DNA of 64,000 nt from Trichobilharzia regenti. Taxonomy: Eukaryota > Platyhelminthes > Trematoda > Strigeidida > Schistosomatidae. The stretch lies in NCBI GenBank assembly GCA_944472135.2, contig OX235270.1, forward strand, positions 136,229,632-136,293,631. Direction: 5' to 3'. Shown here piece by piece: positions 24,076-36,164 of the stretch. Position numbers and translations under genes: made by a program. Within the stretch, counting starts at the first letter, position 1. Every line of letters begins with the position of its first letter. Below the pieces are notes generated by a model. It saw nothing but the letters and a program-made list of their open reading frames with translations, had not been told where the DNA came from and searched no databases.

Positions 24076-24780
24076 CTACAATCAAAACCGACTTGAAGTG
24101 AATTCAACTTTATGAATTTTCGCCTGGTATTTTTCCACTTACTTCTGTTCTCTATCTGTCTAACAACTTCACCGTCCATTTAAATCTAAACAAAATACCT
24201 AGGACATGGATTTTATGATGCACATTTTGGGTTTATACAATGCTTATTTTTCTAATTGTGCAGCTCATCTGTTCTTGTCCAGTAAGTTATGCCAGGTGTA
24301 CACAGAGTTTTCTTTCCAAACACATTCCATCTTCATTGGTTTTATATGGAAGAAGCCATATGTCTCATTTCAGTCGGAGAATATATATGATCGATTCTGT
24401 CTAATAGATTCACCTATAAACCAGTTTTAATACTAACTGCAGATTATATAGAAATCGCTGGAAAAAGCTACGAACAAATTGTGCTGCAAACTACAACAGC
24501 CATCACATTTAGTATTCAAAAGTTTGAATTGTGTGTACAAGAAAGAAATATTCAGTCACCGGATTTTTGGTGGGTTTGGACATTGGAATATTTTACATTT
24601 GGAAATTCTTTATATAATTCTGTGAGAGTTATATTATATCATTTTTCTAAATTTTGATTGCTGAAATATGCTCAGATATTTTATATCTGTTATACCGTTC
24701 AAATCAGCTACTTGATCTCACTTTGTTTCTGATGGACCGTAATTTCGATTATATTTATTATTTTTTATTTATTTTATTTT

Positions 24781-24955
24781 TGATTACAGCTTGATTCCAC
24801 ACCGTATTTTTGGTACAAGTATGGAATTTTCAGTGTGGATATCAGCAGCCCAAATTTCGCAGGCCGACCACAGATATCAGGTGTGCACCGGTGTGGGCTG
24901 GAACCCCGGACCATGTGCATGGTCGGCGAGACTCCTGACCACTGTGCCACCGACG
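24781..24955 (-). mobile_element. SINE-C (tRNA-like head, CR1-type tail)
   Basis: Well-preserved minus-strand copy: GTCGGTGGCACAGTGGTCAG, GCACATGGTCCGGGGTTCCA, ACACCTGATATCTGTGGTCG, CACTGAAAATTCCATACTTG, then TACCAAAAATACGGTGTGGA and ATCAAGCTGTAATCAAAAAT. Very similar to 22359-22545 and 27060-27232. Confidence 0.87.
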
Positions 24956-25034
24956 TTGACTGAGTCAACGATTTCAAATGTTCTAAACATTAAATTGCAA
25001 TTTTTTGAGGTACATTAGAAGATATTTTCTTTGT

Positions 25035-25520
25035 TTTCCAAACCAATACACGGACGAGGATGTCAGAGCAAACCAGTTAGGATCAAGAAAGAAAAAGGTC
25101 TACTGTACTTAGCACAAAGAACGGGATCCTACTTTTTAGTAGCGACGTCAATGTTAATGCTTCTTTATGGTTCAAAGAACTGGTGAACGCATCAACAATA
25201 ACATTTACAGTCGGTTTAGTACTTGCATCAACGCCTGTCTTCGCCCATTGAGGGAGATCACATAGTCAGTTAGACATAATAAGCCATAAGGAACTTTGGC
25301 GGTGTTGAACAAATATGCAGACGGAAATGAAGAGACCATCAAATACCATCACATACCAGGCTGTCAAAGGGAACCTGAATGAGAAGCGACAAGTTAAGCA
25401 TCTAAGAGCGACACTGAGATCATGTTAGTTGAAGATGAAAGCTCTTGGATGGCTGAGGAGTCAGCTGAAAGCAACTGCATCGCAAATATACCCCTGTGGC
25501 CCTCTGTTCCCCTCGGGACT
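25035..25520 (+). mobile_element. Diverged RTE 3' fragment
   Basis: ACACGGACGAGGATGTCAGA matches the NGRGCQ-type region of the RTE (GACGAGGATGTCAAATCGAG at 16983). A decayed C-terminal region follows, then a 3' end CCCTCTGTTCCCCTCGGGAC, a variant of the RTE 3' signature. It is heavily mutated. The ORF at 25422-25637 overlaps the end and is not a gene. Confidence 0.5.
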
Positions 25521-25524
25521 CAAG

Positions 25525-27055
25525 CTAAGGCAGTGGATTGTACACACGCGGTTGTACAGCTTGAGACTGAGGATTTAGGAGGAGTGACTCTTTGCCGAAT
25601 ACATTTTCTCTTGTTGAAAAATTATAGGGATTTTTAAGATTGCTTTCCAGGTATTGATTCGTGAGGATTTGTTTGATTACGCGACGGGAAGATTTATGAC
25701 TCAGGTTAGTGATTCTGGTATGGTTGTACTCTCTGAGCTCAGTGGTCTAATCGGGAAACTTTGACTGCTCACTTCATATCGAAGTATTCACTGAAGCTGC
25801 TGTCTAGAAAAGCAATGAAAGCTTTGAAGTTAAAGCACCCCAAGCTCAGAGAATACAACCACATCAAAATAATTTTACGTAGAACACTGGTTATTACATG
25901 TGCTTATCTGAATGTGTTCTTTTAGTCGACTTATAAACTAATACCAGTATTCTAATTAGGCCTTTCTTTTGTGGATAGATACCTTTAGGGCTAATCAACA
26001 AATCAACATATGCTTCTCAAGTCTACTGATTGTCTCATGCATAATGTAACCTTAGGTAAGACACACAGACATGTATGACTTTGAAAGAAAACTTTTTCTC
26101 GCCTTATATCAAAGTCATTTAACCAGATTTTTGTATTGAATCATAAATCATATTACTTTCATTTCAATCCATTTATCATATTCCAATATCTTACAACTTA
26201 CTTCCTGAAAAAGATTTTTCACAATGTTGCATTTCAACAAACAAATCCCCCCCTCTCCCCATCAAACCCAAACACATCCTTACATACACGTGCACGTAAG
26301 ATTCCTTTTATTTAATAAATACTAAATAAAATACATGAAAATGAAAGTATGAATGAAAAAATGAATGATTTACAAACTTATACAATAACTTGTCAACTGT
26401 AATGTTACTTTTTCTTCAACAATTATTCATATTGTCTCACACACACACACACGTTTTGATTATAATACTACTATCAACAGTAAAATCATTAAACTCTTCG
26501 TCTATTTCTACTATTAGTTACAATAATAATAATATTTTTCTGACAAATCATTTTTAGATGAGAAGGAATTTTCTTTAAAGAAAAAGCTAAGAATGAAGCC
26601 AGGAAAAAAAAAGAAGAGAGTAGATGATGTGATGATGAATAACAATTCATCAGTGTACGTGAACGACAACTCGATTATAACGTGTGTCTTGACTGTCAAC
26701 AGTTTTAGTGTAGATTCGATATGAATCAAATGTGCTTTTCCTCAAAGGCAAAACGCATATTCCCCCTTTCTCTCCTCACTTTTAGTTACATACAGATACA
26801 GACACACACAGATACGCATTTAGCGAACTAGAAGAAACAAGAGCGTAGAATAGAAGGGAATAACATACTATCTATCTAGGTGAATTGGATAATGCTGACC
26901 AAAGATAAAAGGAAAATTCTGGGTAAACGGGTCTAAGATTTACTCGAAAAAAATCATTTCTACAAATATGTTAGTATGATAATATTTTGCGGTATGATGA
27001 AATCTGGAATTGTCCTAACCAGCTTGTCTTTTATGTGAAGTTTTTTTATTTTTAT
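25525..27055. other. Non-coding AT-rich stretch
   Basis: Contains a short C-rich run (near 26250) and a CA microsatellite (26436-26452); no gene supported. Confidence 0.4.
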
Positions 27056-27059
27056 TTTT

Positions 27060-27232
27060 TATTACAGCTTAATTCCAGACTGCATTTTTGGTACAAGTAT
27101 GGAATTTTCAGCATGGATATCGGTAGCCCAAATTTTGCAGGCCGACCATAGATATCAGGTGTGTGTCGGCAGGGGATCGAACCTCGGACCATGTGCATGG
27201 TCGGCGAGAGTTCAAACCACTGTGCCACCGAC
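27060..27232 (-). mobile_element. SINE-C (tRNA-like head, CR1-type tail)
   Basis: Minus-strand copy with GTCGGTGGCACAGTGGTTTG at the head, GCACATGGTCCGAGGTTCGA (good B box GGTTCGATCCC), ACACCTGATATCTATGGTCG and the CR1-like tail ending in ATTAAGCTGTAATAAAAAAT. Confidence 0.86.
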
Positions 27233-28244
27233 TCACTGTGAAGTACATCCAGTTTTGCGTAGACTGTTTATTTTACCGCTGGTTGTAGTTTATTCAAAAC
27301 TGTCGATTGTATATCTTATTGATATAAGTATAAAACTTATCTTATCTATAATGGAATGTATATCTTATCATGATTTTCTACTACGAGCTATTTTCGACGT
27401 TAGTTCTGATTAGGCGTGTAAGAAGGTGTTGAATTGTGCCATAAATTACTTTTTCCATTGTTCTTTTTTAACCGTTGCATTTACTTACTGTTGCTAATTC
27501 GTTCGTCCACTGGAGATATTATCCGCAGGTCGGATATATTTATCCGATTGCATTCTCAATATTTTATGAATATCAGTAATGAGTCCTCAAAACATCACTA
27601 ATAGCTTTTGGACTTTTTTATACTGCAAACATTTATTCTTGTGAAAAGTGTGCATAGTATTTTTCCTATTCTGATAACATTTAAACTGAGAGATTTTGTT
27701 ATGCAGCATTATCAGATAAATAAAATCTAAGGTAACTTGTACTGGATAAGTGTCTTGTCCTAGTCTGGAATTCTGCAGTCATACATACTTATTTGGAATT
27801 CTTTGACGTTGAGTTTCAAGGGGAATACGTCATTAAATTGTCACTTAATTTACTTTTTCTACTCCTATCAGCTATCGGTGTTACATTTGGTAAAAAGATA
27901 TAAAGGGGAAAAGAATAACTGCTCAAGACTTCTGGCTTCCCAGAGATTCTGTGATTTCTCTATATCCAAATCAACCTTCAGTTAATTCATATTTACTGGA
28001 ATTCCACCATTTGAACTTTCAGAGTAGCATGTAAATTCTAATTTTAATACATATCTTGCTAAATTGTGGTATACAACGTTTTTCATAAAACAGTTAATAT
28101 AAAAATAATCAGTTCTTTAGTATGTAAGCATTGGGATTACTGAATAAGGTATATTTTCCAACGAATTATTTTTATTTGCAAAAGCTTAGACATTGAATTC
28201 CCACAGAAGGATAAAAACAGGAAATGATGTAAGCTAAATTTTGT

Positions 28245-29030
28245 GAGTGACGGAGGTTATGAAAATAACCAAACAACCAACAACAACAACAACAACAGCA
28301 ACATCCAGCGCCAATCACCATTACCATTATCAGGAAGGATTTGAAAGAGGTTACTTCATTCATTTATCTAGAGAGCACTGTGTCATCGACAGATGGTCGG
28401 AACGGACGAGGATGTCAAATCGAGCGAGAATCGGGGAGGGGGGCGAGAAACACATTCATCAACCTGAAACCAATCTGGAAATCTTCGTCACTCAGCCAGC
28501 ATCAACAACAAAATTCGGTCGGATTTTCAATACAAACAGCGTCAAGTCAGTCAGTTCTTCTATACGGATGAGAAACATGGCGGGTGGGTCACAAAGAATA
28601 TTTCCAACAGCCTGTTGCAGACCAGACCTCTATCAACAACTGTCTTCACTGGCTCTATACTGAAGATCAGATGGCCGGGAGGGAAAGAATCACCAACAAG
28701 GAGCTATGGGAACAAACAAAGCAAGAACCAATCGCCCAACAAATATACAGGATAAAGTGAGTGGAGATGGATTGGACACTCGCTGAGGAGGCCGCTGGGT
28801 GACACTGCACGCGCGTCAGGCCATTGCTCGAGTGGAACCAGGCCGGAAGGGAAGCTGTGAGTGGGTCGTCAGTGCAAGGATGACATGGAGGAGATCGTGT
28901 GAAGGGAAGTTGAAACAGTATGGGCTAACATGTATTCAGGTGAAGAGTACAGCAGAAGGATGACAGAATCAAGTGGAGACGTGCAGTGTAAGCCCTATGT
29001 TCCACTAGGAACCCAAGGGAACAATAATAA
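28245..29030 (+). mobile_element. RTE LINE, 5'-truncated 3' copy
   Basis: This follows the RTE at 16830-17551: GACGGAGGTTATG..., a CAA repeat, GGATTTGAAAGAGGTTACTT, the KPIWKSSSL region, and the C-terminus ending GCCCTATGTTCCACTAGGAA with an AATAAT tail. It is roughly 90% similar by eye, with many short insertions that break the frame (for example an extra GGGG near 28437). The small ORFs within it are frame fragments. Confidence 0.85.
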
Positions 29031-29428
29031 TAAATTTTGTGAGTTGTTGAGAAGTAACCAAAACAAGAAGGGACCATCTCCTCATCATATTATATTTTCG
29101 ATGACTATCTATTGAATATCGGTGTCCAAAGAAAATGTCTTCATATTAATCAGCATCCTAGTAACCATTCAAGAGGAGAAAAATCATACCATATAATTTT
29201 CAACACCCTGTGGTTACATTCGACTTTTTAGACTCAATTTAATATTCAAGTTACACAAGATTGTTGGTGTAGGTGATGAATAAATGACAAACACTACCTG
29301 CTGGCAAATTTCTCTGATGGTTGCGATAAATCTTTGACTTCTGTCCTCCTGTGTTATTAATTAGCATAAAAGTGATCCAACATGAAGCCATAACTGCAAT
29401 GACCGCTGGGCTACCTTAATAGTGATAA

Positions 29429-29767
29429 TTACCTCTTTAAATCCAAACAATATCTAAATTGTATTAGATGTCGTAAAATAAAATATACTATTCCTTTCCT
29501 TATGATTTTTGGTCTGCTCATAAAATTACAGATATCAGAGGACATGTCTTGCCTAAGGTCAGCCTGCTGTGAAAGTGACAAGTTTATGATTTTGAAAAAA
29601 GTACCTTTGGAAAAATATTGATTAATATTTTTCATTATCAGCATTTTCATCTTATACGTTCGCATAAGATCTCGTCTAGTTGACCAACTTATCTCATTTG
29701 CATAAATATACACATTATTTTTTTCTTCCCTAAACAGTTTCATATCGTTGATATCATCATCAGTCAC
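29429..29767 (-). other. Orphan ORF, 112 codons, function not recognised
   Basis: The longest frame in the window that does not overlap a recognised repeat. It starts MTDDDINDMKLFREEKNN and is Lys/Ile/Asn-rich, in keeping with AT-rich DNA. No motif, signal peptide or splice context is recognised. It could be chance or part of an unknown repeat. Confidence 0.15.
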
Positions 29768-30568
29768 TTTGAAGTAATAAGTGTCACTTCTGTTAAATAT
29801 ATGTCATCGCCATATTTTTAAACATTTATGCAACCTAAAAGTGTCATTTCTTTGCTATTTTAGCAAATGAATATAGGTACAGTAGATAAATATATCACCA
29901 GCTAGCTTGAAAACTAGTGGATTAAAGAAATTCGAATTCAGTAAATCAGGCGTCAGAAATGGTTGAAATATCTACAAAATGTCTTTAGGAAGCCTTCAGA
30001 GCATCAAAAAAGTTCTATAGGAAAATAGTGAGCCTTCAAAAGCAACGGACAAATCTGTAGTCTTGTTTTAGCGATGGGCGAGGAATGTAAGTTAATAACA
30101 TCTGGGAAAACAAAGAGAAAGCTCTGCCTTGTAGACAATCTCTCTGATCATGACTGATTTCCATTATATCACGATCTCTGCTGGGATTTGAGTTCTTTTA
30201 TTCAAGATGCATACCATTTATGAGTCTCGGGACCGGATCGATCAATCTCAGTTTAAATGTCAGTTTTTTTTATGGGACATTCTCATATTATCCATACTGA
30301 AACTACAACACTACTTTTTAACTAACAATGCAGTGTTCGTAGTTATCAATTCTCGAATCGAGTGTCATTCGGAAGTGTAATCATCACTATAATGTTTGTC
30401 CGTTTAGCTGAAAATGCTCAGGTGTGAAGAAGTACGCCTCTTAGATTTATTTACCGGATTTATTGACGACTCCCAGAGATTTCTCTAAGTAAGAGTCGCT
30501 GATAATCATTTAAACCTGGAGTTTCTCAGATTCACTTACCTGACTTCGTTTATTAACAGTAACACAAC

Positions 30569-30570
<2 letters not shown>

Positions 30571-30606
<36 letters not shown>
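30571..30606. repeat. (AT)n microsatellite
   Basis: Uninterrupted alternating AT/TA for about 36 bp. Confidence 0.95.
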
Positions 30607-30607
<1 letters not shown>

Positions 30608-30839
30608 CCTACATGTATCTTAAGGTGCTTGAAAATTTATGAAGTCTTTTAATACTGGGACATCAGTTTTACGTTTAAAATTATGGATATTATTATATCC
30701 AGATTATTTTTTATGTAAACAAAATGGTCTAAATAAGCTTTTGTCCTTGAGATTGACTCTGTATTCTGTATCTAATGGTAACAAATTAGGCTTAGTTTAA
30801 AGGTAGTTTCCACCCAAGCTCTATACTAACTTATTATAT

Positions 30840-30965
30840 TATTATTATATCCTTTAATTCCTACAGGAACATAGAGCTTCACCCCGCTCCAAGTCTGCCC
30901 ACACGCTTTCATCTCCTCTTCACATGACCTCCTCCAAGTCACTCTTGGACGACCAACTCTATACT
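30840..30965 (-). mobile_element. RTE-type LINE, 3'-terminal fragment
   Basis: On the minus strand it ends in AGCTCTATGTTCCTGTAGGA, then TTAAAGGATATAATAATAAT, the same 3' end as at 60050-60085. It is preceded by coding remnants of a C-terminus (GTGACTTGGAGGAGGTCATG). Strongly 5'-truncated. Confidence 0.75.
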
Positions 30966-31399
30966 AACTAGAGAACTTTAAAAAAAACCACAAAGGATTA
31001 GAAACGCTTTTTCTCCCCAGCATTATCAGAGTCTACATAGAAGTACTTACAAATGAATATTTGAGGAAATTACTTTGAAATTATCAGATCTGTTGACGAA
31101 AAGCTTAATGTACAAATTCAGAAATAAATTATGATAAGACAAAACGAAATAACAAAAACAAATTCCAAAATCTTGTTGATACTCAGTATTCTTTTGTGTA
31201 TGAATTTACACAGCTTATCACTGAGTTAATGTAGCCTTAATGTAGGGGTGGAATTTATACACAGTGCTTATCAATACTGTATCACTATGTGTTATATCAG
31301 ATAAACTTATCTAATATGGAATTCATTTAGCCTTCTTTAAATCGATTTTCGTTTGCTAAATGACGATATTTTCTTTGTAAGGATTAGATTTATTTTTAC

Positions 31400-31770
31400 A
31401 AGTTGATCACGGATTGATATCAGTTACAGAACCATTGAAAACAACCAGGGATTACTGAACAGCTATTTCATCTTAGTTTAGGAATCATCAGCAGTACGCA
31501 CCCACTGTCTAGGTTCGAATCCAGATACTCCCGGTTACAAGGCAAACTCGTATACCATTCAGCTACTGAGATCCGATTCAGTGGCCAACTCATGGATTCT
31601 AACTTCTACCAGTGGGTGATTTAGTGTGACCCCAACTAATGTCGTCGGTGGGACATCCATCCTCACACGTGACTGGATGAACCTCACTGGTCGCGACTTC
31701 TTATTAGAACTCCAGGAAACTCCGTTCTGTAGCAAGTCACCAGCGAGCATCAGATTACTTAATTAATGAC
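31400..31770 (-). repeat. HHR-SINE copy, long
   Basis: Minus-strand copy covering upstream body (CTGGTGACTTGCTACAGAAC), an A-box region (CAGTAGCTGAATGGTATACG), a B box (GGATTCGAACCTAG), the hammerhead motif (31452-31497) and the 3' tail (CTGATATCAATCCGTGATCA). The ORF 31559-31750 is inside the repeat and is not a gene. Confidence 0.75.
31452..31497 (-). ncRNA. Hammerhead-like motif (HHR-SINE), core intact, stem II weak
   Basis: The minus strand reads stem I GTACTG/CAGTAA, core CTGATGA, GAAA, then TAGCTGT before the predicted cleavage site. CUGAUGA and GAAA are both exact. Stem II (TTCC...AAGAT) pairs poorly, and stem III is the self-complementary minimal type that usually needs a dimer. Activity is uncertain. 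Confidence 0.5.
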
Positions 31771-31774
31771 GATA

Positions 31775-33838
31775 TGTTTACAACATTTAGTTGAAATTAA
31801 ACAGCACTGTAATGAGTATGAATCGTTTAGACCTCTGGAAAGTAAGAAAGAAATTTTTAGCATATACATATTCATATAATATTTTCAACTAGTAATATAC
31901 CCCATCGGTTAACAACAATCACTACTTCCAAAAGAATATCTTTTCTTTAGAGTAGACATATAAGCATATATTTGTTATTTTAAGAAGATAATGTCATCTG
32001 ATGCGTCATACCATACCACTAAATATATAAACAAAGGAAAGCATAGTTTTAATATCTACGTTTTGTCCATTAAGATGAATTATATTTATCTTAGCGTCGT
32101 TTAAATTTTTACAGTCGCTTAATGTGCACTAGTAACACAAAATGTTTATTGCATAAGTAAATATTATTGATTAGTTTTAACTGTTAACAGTTGCTTTTCT
32201 GTCGAATATAATATTTCTTCTGCCTACCGAATAAAATCGACCACAGGCTATAAAAAATGAAAGTAACCATCAAGCCTAAATGAATAGTGCTTTCAGTTAT
32301 TAACAGCGAACACTAATGGTTTTCTTTGGGTAGGCATAGTGATTAAATTGATTTGCGTAGAAATTCAACTCTCAATGTGGTTTGCTGTGAATGAGAAATT
32401 AGTAGTATAAAAATTTGCATCGGAAATAAGAAAATAAGCAAATAAATAGCAATATACATTTATTTTTAATGGGCGCCCAAACCAACTTGGACATCCTGCC
32501 AACTGACGTTTACTGTCGTGTGACAAGTTTCTCAATTTTTGAACTGTAGTATTAACAAAGTTTGGCTTGAGCACAATCTACAAATTGTTTATCAATTTTT
32601 ATGAAAACACACTGAGTGTATGTATACTTTGTGTTGATGGTGACTGGGAAAACGGATGAAGATAGATATGAACTCTAAGTGGGTTAAAATATCCTATGAT
32701 CGATGAAACAATTTGAAACATATGTTCTGTAATAGTTTGAAATATTTAAAATTCATTCATGTATTTTATTAAATTATGTCATAGCATTCCTATATGTAAT
32801 CACATCAAGTTTTTCTAAAAAATATATATATATCGTTTGATTATAATCAGCTTACTATAAAGCTATGAGTTGTTATGAGATTACACAGAGGGAATTATTT
32901 GTTTATTTCGTAATCAATAACAGGTCATTCATTAGATAAGCCGTAGTGACCAAATAAAATGTAAAGTGAAAATTACCCTGTGATCCAGTAATACAAATAT
33001 GATGATGACGTTATCACTCCATTCGCACTTTTACTATGAAGCGGATAAGTCTTGTTGGTGAAATCGCCTTTCAAAGAATAGTAGGCTATTTGCAGGCAAT
33101 ACACACGACAGTAGTGTACTATACATTCATAGAATTTTACAAATTGAAAACACATTAAGACAAACCATTGGTTGAAAAGACAATTATCCCACCAAAGGTG
33201 GTTATTCTTTGAATGAGTTCACCCTAGATAGTTTCATTTTGCCATACTGGTAATTGTGTAACTTGATGCTGATTGAAGTGGACACTGAAACTGATTATAT
33301 GAAAGTATTGTTTAAAGTTACTCTGAAGGCTTCAGTGAGTCATTAGACTTCCACTTTCTATCACAGCCAACAGGAAAAAATCCATTCGGTTCAGTTTTCA
33401 TTTCATATACCAGTCAGTTTGTTGTTGTGAAGGTACATATATAAGCAGAAATAGGTTGCTTGTTCATCGTCACAGAAATATGGTAGCGCCAGATAAAAGA
33501 TCCACATCATCCACCGGCGAATACCTGTCTACAATTCATCAGTCTTACTGACTGCTTCCTAATCATTCTATAAGTTGCAAATCTGAAAGGATGAGAGGTG
33601 AGAGGACGATATCTGCTTTCGGAATCATCTATCTAAAAATATACATTGAAAAACTAATGGATTCAATCAGTGTTTACACACTGTCATTACCGCTTTACCC
33701 TTTGCTCTTATATACAAAGGAACATATTGTCTACTAAATTCTCTTTAAAAATTACTATAGCTGCTGCATACTTGAGAAGGTTTTACAGAATATCGTGAAA
33801 CTGTGTTTGTTTTCCAAATTTTTCCTTTTTAAGTTTAC
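31775..33838. other. Non-coding AT-rich stretch
   Basis: No repeat or gene can be assigned; the short ORFs show no motif. Confidence 0.4.
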
Positions 33839-33839
33839 A

Positions 33840-33975
33840 CAAAAAGAGGACTACTGGAAAACCTGGGAGTACTGAAGAGCTGTTTTGTCTTAGTTTGGGA
33901 CTCTTCACCAGTACGCACCCATCGGGTTTCGAAATCAGGACCTTCTGATTACAGGGCAAGCTCGTAGACCGGTAG
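33840..33975 (-). repeat. HHR-SINE fragment, left arm of an inverted pair
   Basis: Minus-strand motif at about 33868-33915 (GTACTG, GTGAAGA where CTGAAGA is expected, GTCCCAAACTAAGAC, then AAAA in place of GAAA), with the B-box side (GATTTCGAAACCC) extending to about 33975. Both core elements are mutated. Confidence 0.65.
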
Positions 33976-34125
33976 GTGCGTACTGTTGAAGAGCCCCAAA
34001 CTATGACGAAACAGCTGTCCAGTACTCCAAGTGTTCCAGTGGTTCTCTAACTGATGTCAGCTCATGATGAAATCCTCCATGCAATCAAACAAAATCCCTC
34101 AAAACCAATACTTGAAAAAATGAGG
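33972..34125 (+). repeat. HHR-SINE fragment, right arm of an inverted pair
   Basis: Plus-strand motif at 33980-34025 with perfect stem I (GTACTG/CAGTAC), core TTGAAGA (C3 changed to T), GAAA intact, followed by the tail CTGATGTCAGCTCATGATGA and AATCCTCCATGCAATCAAAC. It faces the preceding minus-strand copy, making a fold-back. Confidence 0.68.
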
Positions 34126-34146
34126 ACTGTTTGAGCAAAGAAAGGA

Positions 34147-35052
34147 TGAACATGTTTGCAGGATAATGTGAGTTCGTTTTATTTTATTGGATTCTCTTCA
34201 ACTAAGTACATCCTAAACGGAATCAATTTATAAGTGTGATGACAAATTGTTTTTGAACGCATAAAGGTGGCTTGAACTTTCTAATTGCTAGGGCTTCTAC
34301 AATTAACGGTGATAACAGGAGACCTAGCTCTTCTATTGCGAAACATATTATAGAGACAGGTCATAAAATTGATGTTAATAGATCTTTTAAACCTATCAAT
34401 TTATAAGTAACAAAAATTCTCCACACACACATTTTCACGGTGAACTTTGAGTTATAGACAGACAGTATAAGCAACACAATTCCAAAAATGATGTCTGCAG
34501 ACAAATTAAAAGACCAATTGATTTTAGTATAACTAGACAATCGGGGTTGCGGCGTGATGGTGGTGGGTGGAGCTCAAATTTGGCTTGGAAACAAGAATAG
34601 ACTAGAGACAAAAATAAAACATCTAACAACATTATGATGATGGAGAATTCAAGAGGGCGGGGGAAAAAGTGAAGTAACATTGTGATGGAGACAAATTAAT
34701 TGAATAGATTTAGAAACTGAATAGTGAGTTGAACTCAGTAGTTGGAGATCGGAATCAAAATAGAGTGGAGTGTTACTCATCAGGAGAAAACACAGAAGCA
34801 CACGAAAAAAAACAATTACGGTCACCAGACTAGTGAGAGAATGAATATCGACACTGTCTTTTCGTATACAGAAGTTTGGTCGAAGTATTTTGGGGGCACT
34901 GGCTTCTGGGGACCGAAGTAACCATGCTTGATTAACCGTGACTGATTAATTTCGACTGTATATCCTGTGTGAATTGTGCATCTGGTGATTGCATTTGAGA
35001 AGACTTTGCTGCCTTACACATGGAGACGTTCAGCGATATGCTGAGAAAATTT
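34147..35052 (-). mobile_element. Penelope-like element, 3' region (family C), with internal insertion
   Basis: Nearly identical to 55365-56095 over about 700 bp, except for a 159-bp insertion at 34236-34394. On the minus strand the start (AATTTTCTCAGCATATCGCT) corresponds to the tail of the endonuclease region seen at 56.1-56.27 kb, so this is the distal end of a minus-strand PLE, 5'-truncated here at 35052. No intact ORF. The two copies differ at only scattered bases, suggesting recent activity. Confidence 0.7.
34236..34394 (+). mobile_element. Short PLE-derived insertion flanked by a 14-bp duplication
   Basis: ATCAATTTATAAGT occurs on both sides (34222-34235 and 34395-34408) and once at the matching empty site in the 55.4-kb copy. 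The insert encodes, in one frame, a PLE C-terminal signature (RRPSSSIAKHIIETGHKIDV), like the SSIAKHLLMSGHKIN of the copy at 61.4 kb. It is a severely truncated insertion into an older PLE. Confidence 0.75.
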
Positions 35053-35054
35053 TT

Positions 35055-36160
35055 TGAGGATTCCCATCTTCATATTGATTATCTGACATTTTAACACTTC
35101 TTTGTATATAAGTTATTTGCTTTCAATAGAGCTTCCTGAACGAGATTTATAAGATACCCTCTGGGTCTCATGAATGTTGTAGTGTCCCAGAATGTCTTGT
35201 TTCTTGTTACACACTTGAAAGTTAATTGAATTAGTAGAATTATTTCCACTGGATTTTCTGCCTGTGCTTAGGCATTTTGAGCAACCATCTTCACTGTTTT
35301 ACATTACTGTACGACTCGATTAAAACACCATCCGAGACAAATCTTTGGTTTCATTGATAGTCTTACTGTCAACTGAGTTTTTCGATGGTTAGGTGCTAAG
35401 TAAAAATGGTTAATTTCATACTTTGCACATAAACTTGTATTATATAGGAGACCTTTCGTGTTGTAAATTTAAGTTGGAATCTCTTTAATAACATTGTACT
35501 AATTCTGTCATACTAAACAAGTCATCGTTAAAAAATTATAATTTTACTATGTTTACAATATGATGATAGATATTGGGTGATGACATTTTGTTTAAAAAAT
35601 GTTACACATTAAACAAAGTGTGATACATTTTTCGCTGCTAGACTCAAATATAATGATGATAACGATAATTACAGTTGTCTATCCATTTATGAGAGCATTG
35701 TGGAAAGTATTTTGCATTATATCTAAGTCTGATAATACATTTAAGTTCTACTGACATTATGCAGCAAAAAAATAACTTCAGAATAAGCGGTAAACAGTGG
35801 TTATATTATATATTTACAGAATAAGTTTAAAGGAAATGTTAGAAGAGGTGTAAGAATAACTAAGGGTTAAAGCTTGTACCTTCTAAACGGTAATAATCGG
35901 TCATTTAAAATGTGAGTGTATTTCTTATCGGTGAAACCCAGTGGGATGATTACAGTTAACCAAGGAACACTAGATAGTTTTTTTTTATTTCATCAGCTAA
36001 GCACACACCTAGTGCCTATTAACGACTTTCGAATCGGAGGTCTTGAAAGGTGGAGCTTAGTAGTCGTGTTTGGAGAGCGAATACTTATCAATAACTTTAC
36101 AGTATGTTAGTTCTTTTTAAGAATTACTTAGTGTCCACAAGAAGTCGTGTGCCACTGGAT
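35055..36160. other. Non-coding AT-rich stretch
   Basis: No repeat or gene assigned. Confidence 0.4.
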
Positions 36161-36164
36161 TTCA

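Larger units (their letters stand above)
29031..30839. other. Mostly non-coding stretch
   Basis: AT-rich, with an (AT)n microsatellite at about 30571-30606 and one orphan ORF (29429-29767). No other feature is supported. Confidence 0.4.

Noticed and set aside
24791..25018. ORFs at 22357, 24774, 24791 and 27099 with a shared peptide
   Set aside because: They are translations of the SINE-C repeat on both strands.
35030..35052. Independent short gene or terminator at GACGTTCAGCGATATGCTGA
   Set aside because: The stretch is the end of the PLE family-C repeat, present identically at 56070-56095.
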